A DNA stretch of 64,000 nucleotides, from contig NC_020506.1 of the NCBI RefSeq assembly GCF_000344785.1, positions 744,001 to 808,000 on the forward strand, read 5' to 3'. A model generated the notes under the pieces. It saw only the letters and a program-made list of their open reading frames with translations, was not told the origin of the DNA and searched no databases. A program made the position numbers and the translations under genes. This DNA comes from Corynebacterium callunae DSM 20147. Lineage in GTDB: Bacteria; Actinomycetota; Actinomycetes; Mycobacteriales; Mycobacteriaceae. Position 1 is the first letter of the stretch, and each line of letters opens with the position of its first letter. This document shows positions 35,124 through 44,378 of this stretch, one piece after another.

Positions 35124-35395
35124 TTGTTTTCGCACAGGGTGTTCAGCCACCAACAAGCCCCTGGACTCCACCAGCGTCCGTGGTTTCCACGATCTGGAGC
35201 TGGTTGGAAATCGCCTTGTATGTGGCAATTGTTGTGTCGATTCTCGCAGTGATCACTCTGGGGGCATTTATGGCACTGGATAAAGACCGTGGTGAGCCAG
35301 TCAGCGCCACCGCACCGTATGTGACTGCTGTGAAAATCGCTCTAGGCGTTTTGATGTTTTCCTCTGCGGTTGCACTGGCAACAGCGTTTTCCTAG
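35120..35395 (+). CDS. Second small two-helix membrane protein
   Basis: 91 residues from GTG 35120, which overlaps the previous stop; the open frame upstream is antisense to nothing useful and is rejected. Two hydrophobic helices (about 25-50 and 70-91) share the layout of the preceding protein, with loop ALDKDRGEPVSATAP. The two may be paralogues or partner subunits of the conjugation channel. Confidence 0.6.
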   Translation: MIVFAQGVQPPTSPWTPPASVVSTIWSWLEIALYVAIVVSILAVITLGAFMALDKDRGEPVSATAPYVTAVKIALGVLMFSSAVALATAFS

Positions 35396-35411
35396 AACTC
35401 TCTCCATCACT

Positions 35412-35435
35412 GTGCCCCCAATTTTTTGGGGGCAC
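35412..35435 (+). terminator. Hairpin within the transfer operon
   Basis: GTGCCCCCAA and TTGGGGGCAC with loop TTTT form a strong 10-base stem between two genes of the operon. There is no T tail; it may attenuate transcription, giving more of the promoter-proximal genes than the distal ones, or protect the upstream mRNA. Confidence 0.6.
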
Positions 35436-35450
35436 CACATAGAAACTGAT

Positions 35451-36086
35451 ATGCGAAAGAAAAAAATGATGAAACTCCGTCACACTTTGCCCGTTGTCCT
35501 TGTTGCTATTAGCGGTTTTGCCGTTTCATGCAGCTCGGCAGAACCAGAAGATGCCTCCATCGCGGTGGTTGAGTCACCTGAGGCTGTCTGGGTTCCAGGG
35601 CCAGCAGGTCTATCTATTCCTACCGGTGCTCAAGGGCCGTATGAGCTTGATCCTGTTCCTCATGAGTGGGAGGAATCCCCTCAGGGAGCTGCGATGGCAG
35701 CTGTGGCTGCGCAGGTCTATATGGCAGGGGCAGATGATGACACGTGGACAGATGTATCTCGGTTCATGTTGGAGCCGGGTGCAGGGCGAGACCAGTGGTT
35801 GCAAGCTCGTGCTCTGGTCACTGTGGATGGTGTCGTAGACAACCCTGCTCAATTCACGGGGTTCAGCGTTGCGGAATATGACGAAGAAGCTGATAAAGCC
35901 TTGATTATCTTGGCTACTACGTGGTCAGACGGAGTTTCTTTTGCTTATCCTGTGCAGCTTTCTCGCACATCGGGTGACTGGAAAGTTGTGCTTCCCACAC
36001 AGGATCAAGCACCTGATTTAACGGCACTGTCGGAACAGCAGCTTGATGGATTTATCGCGTTTACCAGCGTTGAGGATGAGCGCTAA
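35451..36086 (+). CDS. Putative lipoprotein of the transfer operon
   Basis: About 211 residues. A basic start and hydrophobic core lead to SGFAVSC, a lipobox with the lipidated cysteine near residue 27. The outer domain includes SPQGAAMAAVAAQVYMAGADDDTWTDVSRFML, a pattern shared loosely with the next gene product (SQSAAGAFLGAYNFLAL), suggesting a common VirB8/NTF2-like fold. Starts at ATG 35451, 35466 or 35469 are possible. The stop overlaps the next start (TAATG). Confidence 0.6.
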   Translation: MRKKKMMKLRHTLPVVLVAISGFAVSCSSAEPEDASIAVVESPEAVWVPGPAGLSIPTGAQGPYELDPVPHEWEESPQGAAMAAVAAQVYMAGADDDTWTDVSRFMLEPGAGRDQWLQARALVTVDGVVDNPAQFTGFSVAEYDEEADKALIILATTWSDGVSFAYPVQLSRTSGDWKVVLPTQDQAPDLTALSEQQLDGFIAFTSVEDER

Positions 36087-36943
36087 TGACTAAAAAATCA
36101 CTCATCATTCTGTGTTCAGTAGTCGTGGCTTTCGTTCTACTTGCTGCGATAGTGGTCGTACTGACCCGGCAAAATGAGACCACGCAAGGGGCTTCATCTG
36201 AAATCACATCGGGCTCTTCGGAGTATCCATCAGACGACGATATTGCTAATCGAAGCTGGCCACGACCACATTTCGATGACTCTACGTTTCGCCCCGGCAC
36301 GTGGTCAGTCGATGCGACGGGGCAGCCTGTCCTGACCCCGGACTCTGCCAATGGTCAAATACTGGGTAATCCTCGTGAAGCTCGGATGGAGGAATGCGGT
36401 TCGTTCTCGTGGGTACAGCCCTCGCGGCTTACGGCGCAATATATTCATGGCCGATTTTTGTTGTTCTCAGAGTCAGATGGCCCAGGTCGTGTGAATCGAG
36501 AGAATTTGCCAGTGGACTACTCACAGTCTGCGGCAGGGGCCTTTCTCGGTGCGTACAACTTTTTGGCACTTACTGATCCTGCCCGCGATGAGATTGCGCT
36601 TGCTGCATGGAATCAGCTCTTTGAAGGAACAGTTTCACCCGCCGTTGAGCGTGGAGAAGTCGATGAAACCGGTACTTTCAAACCAGCAGTTCCGCTTCCT
36701 GTCGCTTTTCAAATAGAGACATGTTCAGAAAGCACTGCGGTGGTCAAGATTGCATTCGAATCATCTGTGGGGGCATCAGGTGATGCGCTGACCTATGACG
36801 CTTATGCAGCGTTGCGACTTCCTGTGGTTTATCGAGGTGGTCAGTGGGTCGTAATTCTCGATGATGCTGCGCGTGCTCGAAGTTCAGAACATGGGATTGA
36901 ATCTTTATCCGGGTGGACGACCTTGACGTACTCGGGAGCGTAA
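36086..36943 (+). CDS. Membrane-anchored protein, VirB8-like candidate
   Basis: 285 residues with one N-terminal helix (about 5-27) and a large outer domain containing three cysteines (EECGSF, ETCSES). The helix SQSAAGAFLGAYNFLALTDPARDEIALAAWNQLF and the strands ending LRLPVVYRGGQWVVIL suggest an NTF2-like fold. Proteins of this kind are common between pilin-like and VirB6 genes in actinobacterial conjugation loci. It starts in the stop codon of the lipoprotein gene. Confidence 0.6.
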   Translation: MTKKSLIILCSVVVAFVLLAAIVVVLTRQNETTQGASSEITSGSSEYPSDDDIANRSWPRPHFDDSTFRPGTWSVDATGQPVLTPDSANGQILGNPREARMEECGSFSWVQPSRLTAQYIHGRFLLFSESDGPGRVNRENLPVDYSQSAAGAFLGAYNFLALTDPARDEIALAAWNQLFEGTVSPAVERGEVDETGTFKPAVPLPVAFQIETCSESTAVVKIAFESSVGASGDALTYDAYAALRLPVVYRGGQWVVILDDAARARSSEHGIESLSGWTTLTYSGA

Positions 36944-36948
36944 AAGGG

Positions 36949-38553
36949 ATGAAAAGAATTGTAATGGCTGTATTTATCAGCCTGATTGCTTTCCTTGGCT
37001 CGGTGTCACCTGCATTTGCACAGGAAGAACTAGAAGCACCATCAGCTACAGAACACACCGGCGGGCTCGGGATTTTCGGTCAAGACAGCTTCAATACCTG
37101 CCGTGACAATCTCTCTCAGGCCAATATCGCCACGGTTGGTGAAGATGCGGCGCAAAACGACGGTCTAGGAGCTGGAATCACCAATGTTCTAAGAAATGTT
37201 GAGTGTTTCGCGCTGTCTCCAGTAATTAATACCGTGGCTGATGGTGTGGAAGCTGCCTCGAAATTTTGGGACACCAATATTGGTCAGTTCGTTCAGTCGG
37301 TGATGGAAGGCAATGCCGAAACAATGATGTGGGCCATGACGTTCTGGATGGACTATTCCATGACCGGCATCGGCGGTGCTAGCTTGTCCGCGAATGTGGA
37401 AGGTGTGCGCAATATTGTCCTGGGACTCACCGGGTTGGCGTTGGTCGCCAGTTTCATTGTCGGTGGTGCCAGACTTGCAGCGTCTCGGCGTATGGGATTA
37501 CAAGAAGGGATCTCCGATTCTGGCGAAGTCATCGGGCGCTGGTTGATCTTCTCTTTGGTCGTGCCTGCTGCGGTGCCCGGTGCACTGATGGCCTCGGACA
37601 TGCTCGCTGATGCGATCATGGAAAGCTTCGGTGTTTCTGATCCTGCAACGTTTGTGCAATTAACAATGCTGGATGAATCATTTGGTGGCCCTATTCTGTT
37701 GCTTATTCTCTCGGGCTTGACGCTTGCTGGCTCGATTATGCAGCTGATCGCACTGGTCATTCGTGTGCTGATTTTGCCGATAGCTGCTGGATTAACACCA
37801 TTGTTTGCAGCACTGAGTTTCTCAGAGACAGGCCGATCAGGACTGAACCACTTGGTGGCCTACATCATCGCTGCGATTGCGTTCAAGCCCGTCTCAGCGC
37901 TGCTGTACTCGGTGGTGCTGTGGAATGTGAGCAATAGTGGAGACGGAAGCACCACAACGGGACTGATTAATGCGCTCATGATTGGTATCGCTGGATTTAC
38001 CGCGCCAGCCTTGGTGCGTGCCATCGTCCCAGCTGTGTCTCAAGCGGGTGGTTCGGGTGCTGCTGGTGCGATGACCGCTGCGGGAGCTGTCGGTGCTGGC
38101 GCAGGTGCTCTTGCAGGTGGAGCAGGAAGAATGCTGGGTGGCGCAAGCGCTGCTGGAAAGGCAGCTTCATCAGCAGGCGGTGGCAGTGCTGGTGGTGCAG
38201 GAGCCGGCAGTGGGGGAGCGACTGGTGCTGGCGCGTCTACATCAACTCCGCCACGCTCTCCGGTAGCTGGTGCGCCTGGTGGCGGGGGAGCCTCACGCGG
38301 TGGATCTGGTTCCGGTGCACGCGGTGGCGGTGGATCTAGTGCCAGTGGTGCAGGCACGGTTCGTCGTGGTGCTGCTCGTGTGGGTGGTGCCGCAGGCCGT
38401 GGAGCGTCAAGCGTTGGCCGCGGAGCTGCGTCGGTAGCTAGGGGCAGCGGATACGCGCTTCAAGGCACAGGAAATTTAGCGCAAACGTCACAAAACACTC
38501 TTGAGGGTTCGATTGGAGGAGCAGGTCACTATGCAGGACAAATTCACCGCTGA
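36949..38553 (+). CDS. VirB6-like polytopic membrane protein with Gly-rich tail
   Basis: About 534 residues. A signal peptide (cut after SPAFA) precedes a soluble segment with two cysteines; then come six or more hydrophobic helices (about 150-370), the VirB6/TrbL-type channel core. Residues ~375-500 are almost only Gly, Ala and Ser with a few Arg, a flexible tail. ATG 36949 follows GGAG. VirB6 proteins form the inner-membrane part of the conjugation channel. The end overlaps the start of the SCO6880-type gene by 23 bases. Confidence 0.75.
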   Translation: MKRIVMAVFISLIAFLGSVSPAFAQEELEAPSATEHTGGLGIFGQDSFNTCRDNLSQANIATVGEDAAQNDGLGAGITNVLRNVECFALSPVINTVADGVEAASKFWDTNIGQFVQSVMEGNAETMMWAMTFWMDYSMTGIGGASLSANVEGVRNIVLGLTGLALVASFIVGGARLAASRRMGLQEGISDSGEVIGRWLIFSLVVPAAVPGALMASDMLADAIMESFGVSDPATFVQLTMLDESFGGPILLLILSGLTLAGSIMQLIALVIRVLILPIAAGLTPLFAALSFSETGRSGLNHLVAYIIAAIAFKPVSALLYSVVLWNVSNSGDGSTTTGLINALMIGIAGFTAPALVRAIVPAVSQAGGSGAAGAMTAAGAVGAGAGALAGGAGRMLGGASAAGKAASSAGGGSAGGAGAGSGGATGAGASTSTPPRSPVAGAPGGGGASRGGSGSGARGGGGSSASGAGTVRRGAARVGGAAGRGASSVGRGAASVARGSGYALQGTGNLAQTSQNTLEGSIGGAGHYAGQIHR

Positions 38554-40021
38554 TGAAGCCGTACAGTATTCGCTAGGTCAGCCATCTGTACGCACTGGTC
38601 TCGGGGGCTTCTCTATGAAAGCCACCGCCATAATTGCAGTAGGTTTTATCTCATTTCTTGTGCTGCAACTCATGGGTCTTGCGAAGTGGGGCTTTACCCT
38701 TGTTTTACCTCTGACGATTGTGTGCGCAGTGGTCGTGTCTGTGAAATGGGCGGGTCGATCACTGGCTGAAACTGTTCAGTTGATGTGGCAGGATCAGCGC
38801 AGAAAACGCGCTGGTGGACACCTTTATTTCTCGGGGATTGGATCACGTGTGCCACTAGGACAGCGCAAGTTGCCAGGGCTACTAGCGCGTACTGAAATGC
38901 TAGAGGGCATTGATACAAGTGGGCATAAATTTGGTGTAATTTTGGATCGTCCACGACGTGACGCCACCGTCGTTTTTGATTGTCAGCTCACGGGTCAAAC
39001 TGCCATGACGCAGGCTGAACGTAATGCGCAGACTGCTGAATGGTCACACTGGCTTGCCGGATTATCTTTGGCTGGAAACATCAAACATGCAGTGATTGTG
39101 ATCGGTTCATATCCCGGCACCGGAGAACTGATTTCGCATGAGGTACAGTCGCTGATTTCACCGACTGCTCCGATGGTCGCGCAGACGATTATGAGGGAAG
39201 CTGCTCAGGCAGTCTCTGTAGGCATTCCAGAGGTTTACGCCCATATTTCTGTGACCTATCACGTAGAGCGCGACATGCTCACAGAAGACTCGTTTTTACA
39301 TCAGCTTTCAACGGCCATTGCGCCAATGTATGAGTCATTGACGTGGGCGGGCATTCTTGCTCATCCTATGTCGGCTACAGACATCACTGCACGTGCACAC
39401 GTTCTCTTCAATCCAGCTTCTGAACAAGATTTCGAGCAAATGGTGGTGGACAACGAAAACCACGGTCTGAACTGGGATGATGCTGGTCCAAGTTCAGCGA
39501 TCACGTTGCCAGGTGTTTATCACCATGATGGGTGTGCTTCGGTGACCTGGGAGATGAAAGACGCTCCCAGATCTTCCTTTGAAGACACGCTTTTGCACAA
39601 GCTGATTCAGCCTCATGATCGCCTTGACCGTAAGAGGGTTGCGCTAGTGTACCGCCCGTATGAATCTGGTACCGGCGCTTCTCGTGTGGAGGATGAGCAT
39701 CGTGATGCGATGGTGGCTGCTAACTCGTCTAAGAAGTTGACTTCGGCCAGTGCTGAAATGCGTCTTGAGCACACCGATGCAGCCAGACGTGCGCAATCAA
39801 AGGGTGCTCAGCTTGGTCGGTACTCGATGTTTGTCACCGCGACCACTGATGATCCATCAGATTTACGTCGGATCTCCACAGAAGTTGTTCATCTCGCGTC
39901 GTCTTCATCTATTCGACTCCAAGTGATGAAGCGCCAGCAGGATGTCGGTTTTCAGATCAGCTGTGGACTTGGACAGGTTCCGTGGGATAAGGCCACGACC
40001 TCCAAAATAATTGGTGAATAA
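38531..40021 (+). CDS. SCO6880-family conjugation protein
   Basis: About 496 residues. Two membrane helices (about 30-70, PrgI/VirB3-like) precede a soluble domain typical of SCO6880 proteins of actinobacterial conjugative elements (RKLPGLLARTEMLEG, VTYHVERD, EDTLLHKLIQPHDRLDRKRVALVYRPY). The C-terminus GLGQVPWD resembles the end of the N-terminal domain of VirB4. It probably combines VirB3-like and VirB4-N-terminal-like functions at the inner membrane. ATG 38531 has GGAGGAG upstream. Confidence 0.75.
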   Translation: MQDKFTADEAVQYSLGQPSVRTGLGGFSMKATAIIAVGFISFLVLQLMGLAKWGFTLVLPLTIVCAVVVSVKWAGRSLAETVQLMWQDQRRKRAGGHLYFSGIGSRVPLGQRKLPGLLARTEMLEGIDTSGHKFGVILDRPRRDATVVFDCQLTGQTAMTQAERNAQTAEWSHWLAGLSLAGNIKHAVIVIGSYPGTGELISHEVQSLISPTAPMVAQTIMREAAQAVSVGIPEVYAHISVTYHVERDMLTEDSFLHQLSTAIAPMYESLTWAGILAHPMSATDITARAHVLFNPASEQDFEQMVVDNENHGLNWDDAGPSSAITLPGVYHHDGCASVTWEMKDAPRSSFEDTLLHKLIQPHDRLDRKRVALVYRPYESGTGASRVEDEHRDAMVAANSSKKLTSASAEMRLEHTDAARRAQSKGAQLGRYSMFVTATTDDPSDLRRISTEVVHLASSSSIRLQVMKRQQDVGFQISCGLGQVPWDKATTSKIIGE

Positions 40022-40039
40022 CAGAAAAGACTTGATCAT

Positions 40040-40852
40040 ATGTGGAGTTTAAGAAAGGTGATGACCAGTGAGTTCATCGCCGCAGAGCTTAAGAGCACCG
40101 AATTGGGTGAAGTGCGAGATCGTGCAGGTTTTGATCACGGCGCAATCATTGACACGCACAAGGGACAGGTGACTCTGCTATCAGAGTCAGCTCATCGCGA
40201 TAACCACATGGTGAGACGATTTGAGCAGGTCATGTCCATGGACGATGAAATTGCATGTGTGGCCACCACGCCACATTCTGATGGTGTTCGCGTCTCGTTG
40301 ACGTTTAAAGCCACCGTCAAGACGGAAAAACGTGATCGAACAGAATTTCTGACTTCCCTTGCTCGGCGTGGTGACATGATCACCGCGGAGTCAGACGAGA
40401 TCGGCCTGGAGCTAAATCCGCTCAATTCTCGTGCGGTGGGAAGCCTCGCGGAGAAAACATGGGGATCTTCGTGGCCGCCAGTAGCCATAGGAAAAGTTCA
40501 CTACGACTTTATCTCCATTGCCGATACTGTCGCGGTGGCCTCGGAGATTGATATTGATGAGGAGCTTCACGACCACCTCAGCGAAATTGCATTCAAAGAA
40601 TCATGGCTGACCTACACACACATAACGCGCCCAGCGATCTTAGGTACGGGACTACGCCTTGGATTGATCGTTGTGCGGGGCGCAACTTTTAATGAAGCGA
40701 ATTACCGGATAGGTGAGATTATTTCTGGGTTAAAGCCACCACAGAGACTGCGTTTTCACCGGCTTTTTGGTCGGCAGCGAATGGGAACGTTAGCAGGGGC
40801 AGGCTTGGGAATTCTTCCCTGGCAACACATCAAAGCGGAGGTCATGCCATGA
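40040..40852 (+). CDS. VirB4 N-terminal-like protein, truncated paralogue of the SCO6880 product
   Basis: 270 residues without membrane helices. The final part (GLRLGLIVVRGATFNEANYR ... GAGLGILPW) parallels the end of the preceding protein (SMFVTATTDDPSDLRRIS ... GLGQVPW), so both seem to carry the same VirB4-type N-terminal subdomain. It ends exactly where the separate VirB4 motor gene starts (ATGA overlap), so the motor and its N-terminal domain are encoded by different genes here. ATG 40040 or 40061 may be the start. Confidence 0.6.
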   Translation: MWSLRKVMTSEFIAAELKSTELGEVRDRAGFDHGAIIDTHKGQVTLLSESAHRDNHMVRRFEQVMSMDDEIACVATTPHSDGVRVSLTFKATVKTEKRDRTEFLTSLARRGDMITAESDEIGLELNPLNSRAVGSLAEKTWGSSWPPVAIGKVHYDFISIADTVAVASEIDIDEELHDHLSEIAFKESWLTYTHITRPAILGTGLRLGLIVVRGATFNEANYRIGEIISGLKPPQRLRFHRLFGRQRMGTLAGAGLGILPWQHIKAEVMP

Positions 40853-42525
40853 CAATGACAAAAACTACTGAACTAGACTTCTTTGACCTCCACCAGCGTA
40901 TTTCCGCAGGAGAACTCCAACCACCACCCGCGCTGACCACACGAGGGCGGGCGTATCGTCGGTGGCTGAAAGAACATACCAGCATCCCTGATATGGACGG
41001 TATCCGTTTTGATCATTCCTATCATTCCCCTAGAGTCACCGGCTTCTTTGGCTCAGGAGCTGGCACAGCCTCGGTGGTATCAGGTGGTCTGGAATGGCAA
41101 ACAACGACGAACTTAGGCGCAGGATTTTCTCCCAATGTTGTCGGTGCGCCCGCACCGATTATCGGTACTCCACTGGGTAGGCATGTCACGACAGGAGCCG
41201 ATGTGGGTTGTGACGCAATGAGTTGGTTTCGAGAGGGCATTATCGCTAACCCTTCGGCTTTTGTGCTCTCACTGCCAGGTTTGGGAAAATCGACACTCAT
41301 CCGAAAAATGCTCATGGGTGGGGTAGCCCAGGGTCACATCCCGATCATTGCTGGTGATATCAAAGGTGAATATGTTGGTTTTACGCAGCAAGTCGGTGGT
41401 CAGGTCATCACGATTGGCCATGGTGAAGGCAAAATCAACCCGCTGGATGTCGGTGCTCTTGGTCGTGTGATTCCGCTTCTGGAGTCTTCGAAAGAACATC
41501 TCGAAAAAACTGGTAACGGTGATCTCATCGAGCGTGCGAAAGAACAGGTTCACGGGAGACAGGTCACGATGGTGGCCACCTTGGTGGGGCTTGGACGAGG
41601 TGCTCCCATTGCAGACTGGGAAGCGATGCTTGTTTCTGTTACGCTTCGTGAGCTTTCTGCTGATTCTCGATTTTCATGGGAACATCCTCCAATTTTGACC
41701 GACCTTATCGAGATTCTTGAAGAGGGAAGCACGAATCTGAGGAAAAAGGCGCGTGCCCGAACGGATGAAGCTTGGCAGGAACGTATTGATGATCTTGTTC
41801 TTTCACTCAACGCCTTGCTCGATGGTGCTACGGGACAGATTTTTGCAGGTCAAACCACTGATCCCATCCAAGTTGATTCCACAGCCGTATGTATTGATGT
41901 TTCTGCCGTTGACCGTGGGGATTCCTCTATGAAAGCCGCGGTAATGATGGCGTGTTGGTCGTCTGCGTTCGGTGCGATTGAAGCCTCACACATGCTTGCT
42001 GATGCAGGGCTTGGTGATCAGAAATACTTTTCAGTCACCCTCGACGAGATGTGGCAAGTGCTTTCTTCGGCACCGGACATGGTGGGACAGGTAGACAGCT
42101 TGACTCGATTGAACCGTACGAGTGCCACTGCGCTGCACATGATTACACACACATTCAAAGACCTGGAATCACTACCAACAGAAGAAGATCGTAAAAAAGC
42201 GATGGGCTTTATTGAGCGTGCTGGGATGGTGGTTTGCGGTGGGCTGCCGAACTCTGAGCTGGATATCCTTTCTTCTCGGTTGGAGTTTTCTCCGGCTGAA
42301 GCCTCGATGATCACATCTTGGTCAAAAGGCGCACATTTGCGCCGGTCACGAACTTTTGGTGCCCGATCCTCACCTCCTGGCCGTGGTCGATTCATGATCA
42401 AGCCGTCGAAAGATGGCTCAGCAGGTGTCCCAGTTCAGGTGGTACTTACTCCCACTGAAATTACTGATCGTCTTCATGACACAAACCAGCGCTTTGATAC
42501 TTATTTCTCGGATGGTGAGTCATGA
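40849..42525 (+). CDS. VirB4-like conjugation ATPase
   Basis: 558 residues. Walker A PGLGKST lies at 143-149 and the Walker B acidic pair at D399-E400 (TLDEMWQ), as in VirB4/TraC HerA-FtsK-type ATPases that power channel assembly and pilus subunit handling. The family N-terminal domain is short, in keeping with its separation into the upstream gene. ATGA overlap at the start and again at the end, so translation is tightly coupled. Confidence 0.82.
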   Translation: MTMTKTTELDFFDLHQRISAGELQPPPALTTRGRAYRRWLKEHTSIPDMDGIRFDHSYHSPRVTGFFGSGAGTASVVSGGLEWQTTTNLGAGFSPNVVGAPAPIIGTPLGRHVTTGADVGCDAMSWFREGIIANPSAFVLSLPGLGKSTLIRKMLMGGVAQGHIPIIAGDIKGEYVGFTQQVGGQVITIGHGEGKINPLDVGALGRVIPLLESSKEHLEKTGNGDLIERAKEQVHGRQVTMVATLVGLGRGAPIADWEAMLVSVTLRELSADSRFSWEHPPILTDLIEILEEGSTNLRKKARARTDEAWQERIDDLVLSLNALLDGATGQIFAGQTTDPIQVDSTAVCIDVSAVDRGDSSMKAAVMMACWSSAFGAIEASHMLADAGLGDQKYFSVTLDEMWQVLSSAPDMVGQVDSLTRLNRTSATALHMITHTFKDLESLPTEEDRKKAMGFIERAGMVVCGGLPNSELDILSSRLEFSPAEASMITSWSKGAHLRRSRTFGARSSPPGRGRFMIKPSKDGSAGVPVQVVLTPTEITDRLHDTNQRFDTYFSDGES

Positions 42526-42782
42526 GGGCGCACCGTTTTTCAGCAGAGTTCCGAGATGAAGTGATCAAAGAATTCATCACGACGTGGGAGTCCTATAGTC
42601 ACCCCACGAAAGCGGCCACCACGATTGCTTGTGAAAACGGAATTGGAAGATCCACGCTTGAAGGTTGGCTGCGTCAGGAAGGCGTGTGGCCAGCCCCGCG
42701 AGCAGGTCGGATCTTAGAACTTGAACAGGAAGTTCGTCGTCTCCGTGCGAAGGTCGAAGAGTTAAAGAAGAAAGCAGTATGA
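42522..42782 (+). CDS. IS3 OrfA-like HTH protein inside the transfer operon
   Basis: 86 residues. It reads like the first protein of an IS3-family transposase: RFSAEFRDEVIKEF at the start, a helix-turn-helix (IACENGIGRSTLEGWLRQEG) and a leucine-rich C-terminal coiled coil (ILELEQEVRRLRAKVEELKKK). No OrfB, inverted repeats or target duplication is visible, and both ends overlap neighbouring operon genes by four bases. It therefore looks domesticated, perhaps as a DNA-binding component of the relaxosome or an operon regulator. Confidence 0.65.
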   Translation: MRAHRFSAEFRDEVIKEFITTWESYSHPTKAATTIACENGIGRSTLEGWLRQEGVWPAPRAGRILELEQEVRRLRAKVEELKKKAV

Positions 42783-44365
42783 AAAAGGTCATTGCAATAG
42801 CTTTGGCTATTGTGCTGTTTATCGTTATCTTAGTTTCTGCGATTATGAGCAGCGACGAGGAAAAGTGCTACCCATCGCGTCAGCCGATGGGATCAGGTGT
42901 TCCGGCAGGGGCTTTTTCTTTGCCTGAGGCTAACGCCATGGATCACATCACGTCTGGTTTTCGTAGTGCGGATCGTCCGACACACCAAGGACTGGACATT
43001 GCGCAAGGCGCAGGAACTCCGCTGTATGCGTTTGCTGATGGTGTGGTCTCTAAAGCTGGATCGGCTTCTGGTTTTGGGCAGTGGATCGTTCTAGATCATC
43101 AGCTCGATGGGCAGCTAGTGTCCACGGTCTACGGGCATCTTTTCCCAGAGGATGTTCACGTCAGTGCAGGTGACACCGTTAAAGCAGGCCAACACATCGG
43201 CAATGAGGGTTATAATGGCGAGGTTTATCCACCAGGTGAGCAGGGGGCACACCTGCACTTTGAAGTCTGGCCTGGAGGCCGTGATGCTGGAGCATCTGTA
43301 GATCCCATGCCGTGGTTAGAGCGTGCTGTGGAACCAGGAACAGCAGACAGCCCAGATACTGAGACATCACCTATTCCTACCCCTGTGCTTGATGCCGATT
43401 CTTCCACTCGTCTCGATGAAACGAACCTGCAAACTGACGCCATCAAACTGGGGCGTGCTCTCGTGGCGCAATTCCCAGAAGTAGCCGCATTCGGTGGATG
43501 GCGAGCAAATGGTGGATACGCCTCAGATCACACAGAAGGCCGCTCAATTGATGCAATGATCGCGGATTATTCCAGCTCAGAGGGTATTGCGCTAGGAAAC
43601 AGAATCCGTGACTATGTGCTGGTGAACAAAGAGGCATTTAATGTCGACTATGTGATCTGGAGACAAGAACTGTTTCCGGCGAATGGGTCTCCATACATGA
43701 TGGAAGACCGACATAGTTTGACTGAAAACCATTTTGATCATGTCCATATTTCAGTGCTAGGAGCAGGGCTTCCCAATGGATCAGAAACCTATGATGTGCC
43801 AGGATCGGACGGCAGTTCACCAAACTTTGCCACCGGTGACTGTGATACGAACCTGTCCGCAGAACACGTGGATGCTGATTTGGATGAGGCGACGATTCCA
43901 GAAGAGCTTCGCAGGTGGTTCCAGCTCGCCGGTCAGGTATGCCCAGAAGTCTCAGCACCTACTGTTACCGGTCTTGTGTTCCATGAATCAGGTGGGTTCA
44001 ATGCCAATGCAGTCTCGCCTGTCGGCGCACAGGGATACGGCCAATTCATGCCAGGCACGTGGGCAAGTGTCGGTGCGAAAGTCGATGAGAATGGCCAGGT
44101 CATTGGGGCACCGGGTTCAGGATCACCCAGTGATCCGGGCGACGCGATTATGGCCTCTGCACGCTATCTCTGCGAGATCGCAGAGTCACAAGAACCCATG
44201 ATTGCTTCGGGGGAAATTTCTGGTGATCCGCTTTCACTGATGCTGGCTGGCTACAACGCTGGGCCTGGAGCAGTGCAGCAGTACGGAGGGGTACCGCCGT
44301 ATGCAGAGACACAAAAATATGTCGTGATTGTGCCACAAGAAATTGAACGCTTCACCAAAGTCTAG
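42779..44365 (+). CDS. Three-domain peptidoglycan hydrolase (M23 + M15-like + lytic transglycosylase)
   Basis: 528 residues with an N-terminal signal anchor (about 3-25). Domain 1 is M23/LytM: H69 and D73 in HQGLD, H158 and H160 in HLHFEV. Domain 2 (about 215-330) resembles the M15/ARB_07466-type fold: SDHTEGRSIDAM and FDHVHIS with H321 and H323. Domain 3 is an SLT lytic transglycosylase with E403 in FHESGGFNA, followed by GAQGYGQFMPGTW and LAGYNAGPGAV. It should cut both peptide and glycan bonds to open the wall for the transfer channel, the VirB1 role. Confidence 0.88.
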   Translation: MKKVIAIALAIVLFIVILVSAIMSSDEEKCYPSRQPMGSGVPAGAFSLPEANAMDHITSGFRSADRPTHQGLDIAQGAGTPLYAFADGVVSKAGSASGFGQWIVLDHQLDGQLVSTVYGHLFPEDVHVSAGDTVKAGQHIGNEGYNGEVYPPGEQGAHLHFEVWPGGRDAGASVDPMPWLERAVEPGTADSPDTETSPIPTPVLDADSSTRLDETNLQTDAIKLGRALVAQFPEVAAFGGWRANGGYASDHTEGRSIDAMIADYSSSEGIALGNRIRDYVLVNKEAFNVDYVIWRQELFPANGSPYMMEDRHSLTENHFDHVHISVLGAGLPNGSETYDVPGSDGSSPNFATGDCDTNLSAEHVDADLDEATIPEELRRWFQLAGQVCPEVSAPTVTGLVFHESGGFNANAVSPVGAQGYGQFMPGTWASVGAKVDENGQVIGAPGSGSPSDPGDAIMASARYLCEIAESQEPMIASGEISGDPLSLMLAGYNAGPGAVQQYGGVPPYAETQKYVVIVPQEIERFTKV

Positions 44366-44378
44366 AAAGGGGATCGAC

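Noticed and set aside
38040..38357. Pro/Ala-rich 105-codon antisense frame
   Set aside because: Reverse reading of the Gly/Ala-rich VirB6 tail; GC-rich artefact.
42522..42782. Complete IS3 insertion sequence
   Set aside because: Only an OrfA-like gene is present; no OrfB, terminal inverted repeats or target duplication, and both ends overlap operon genes.
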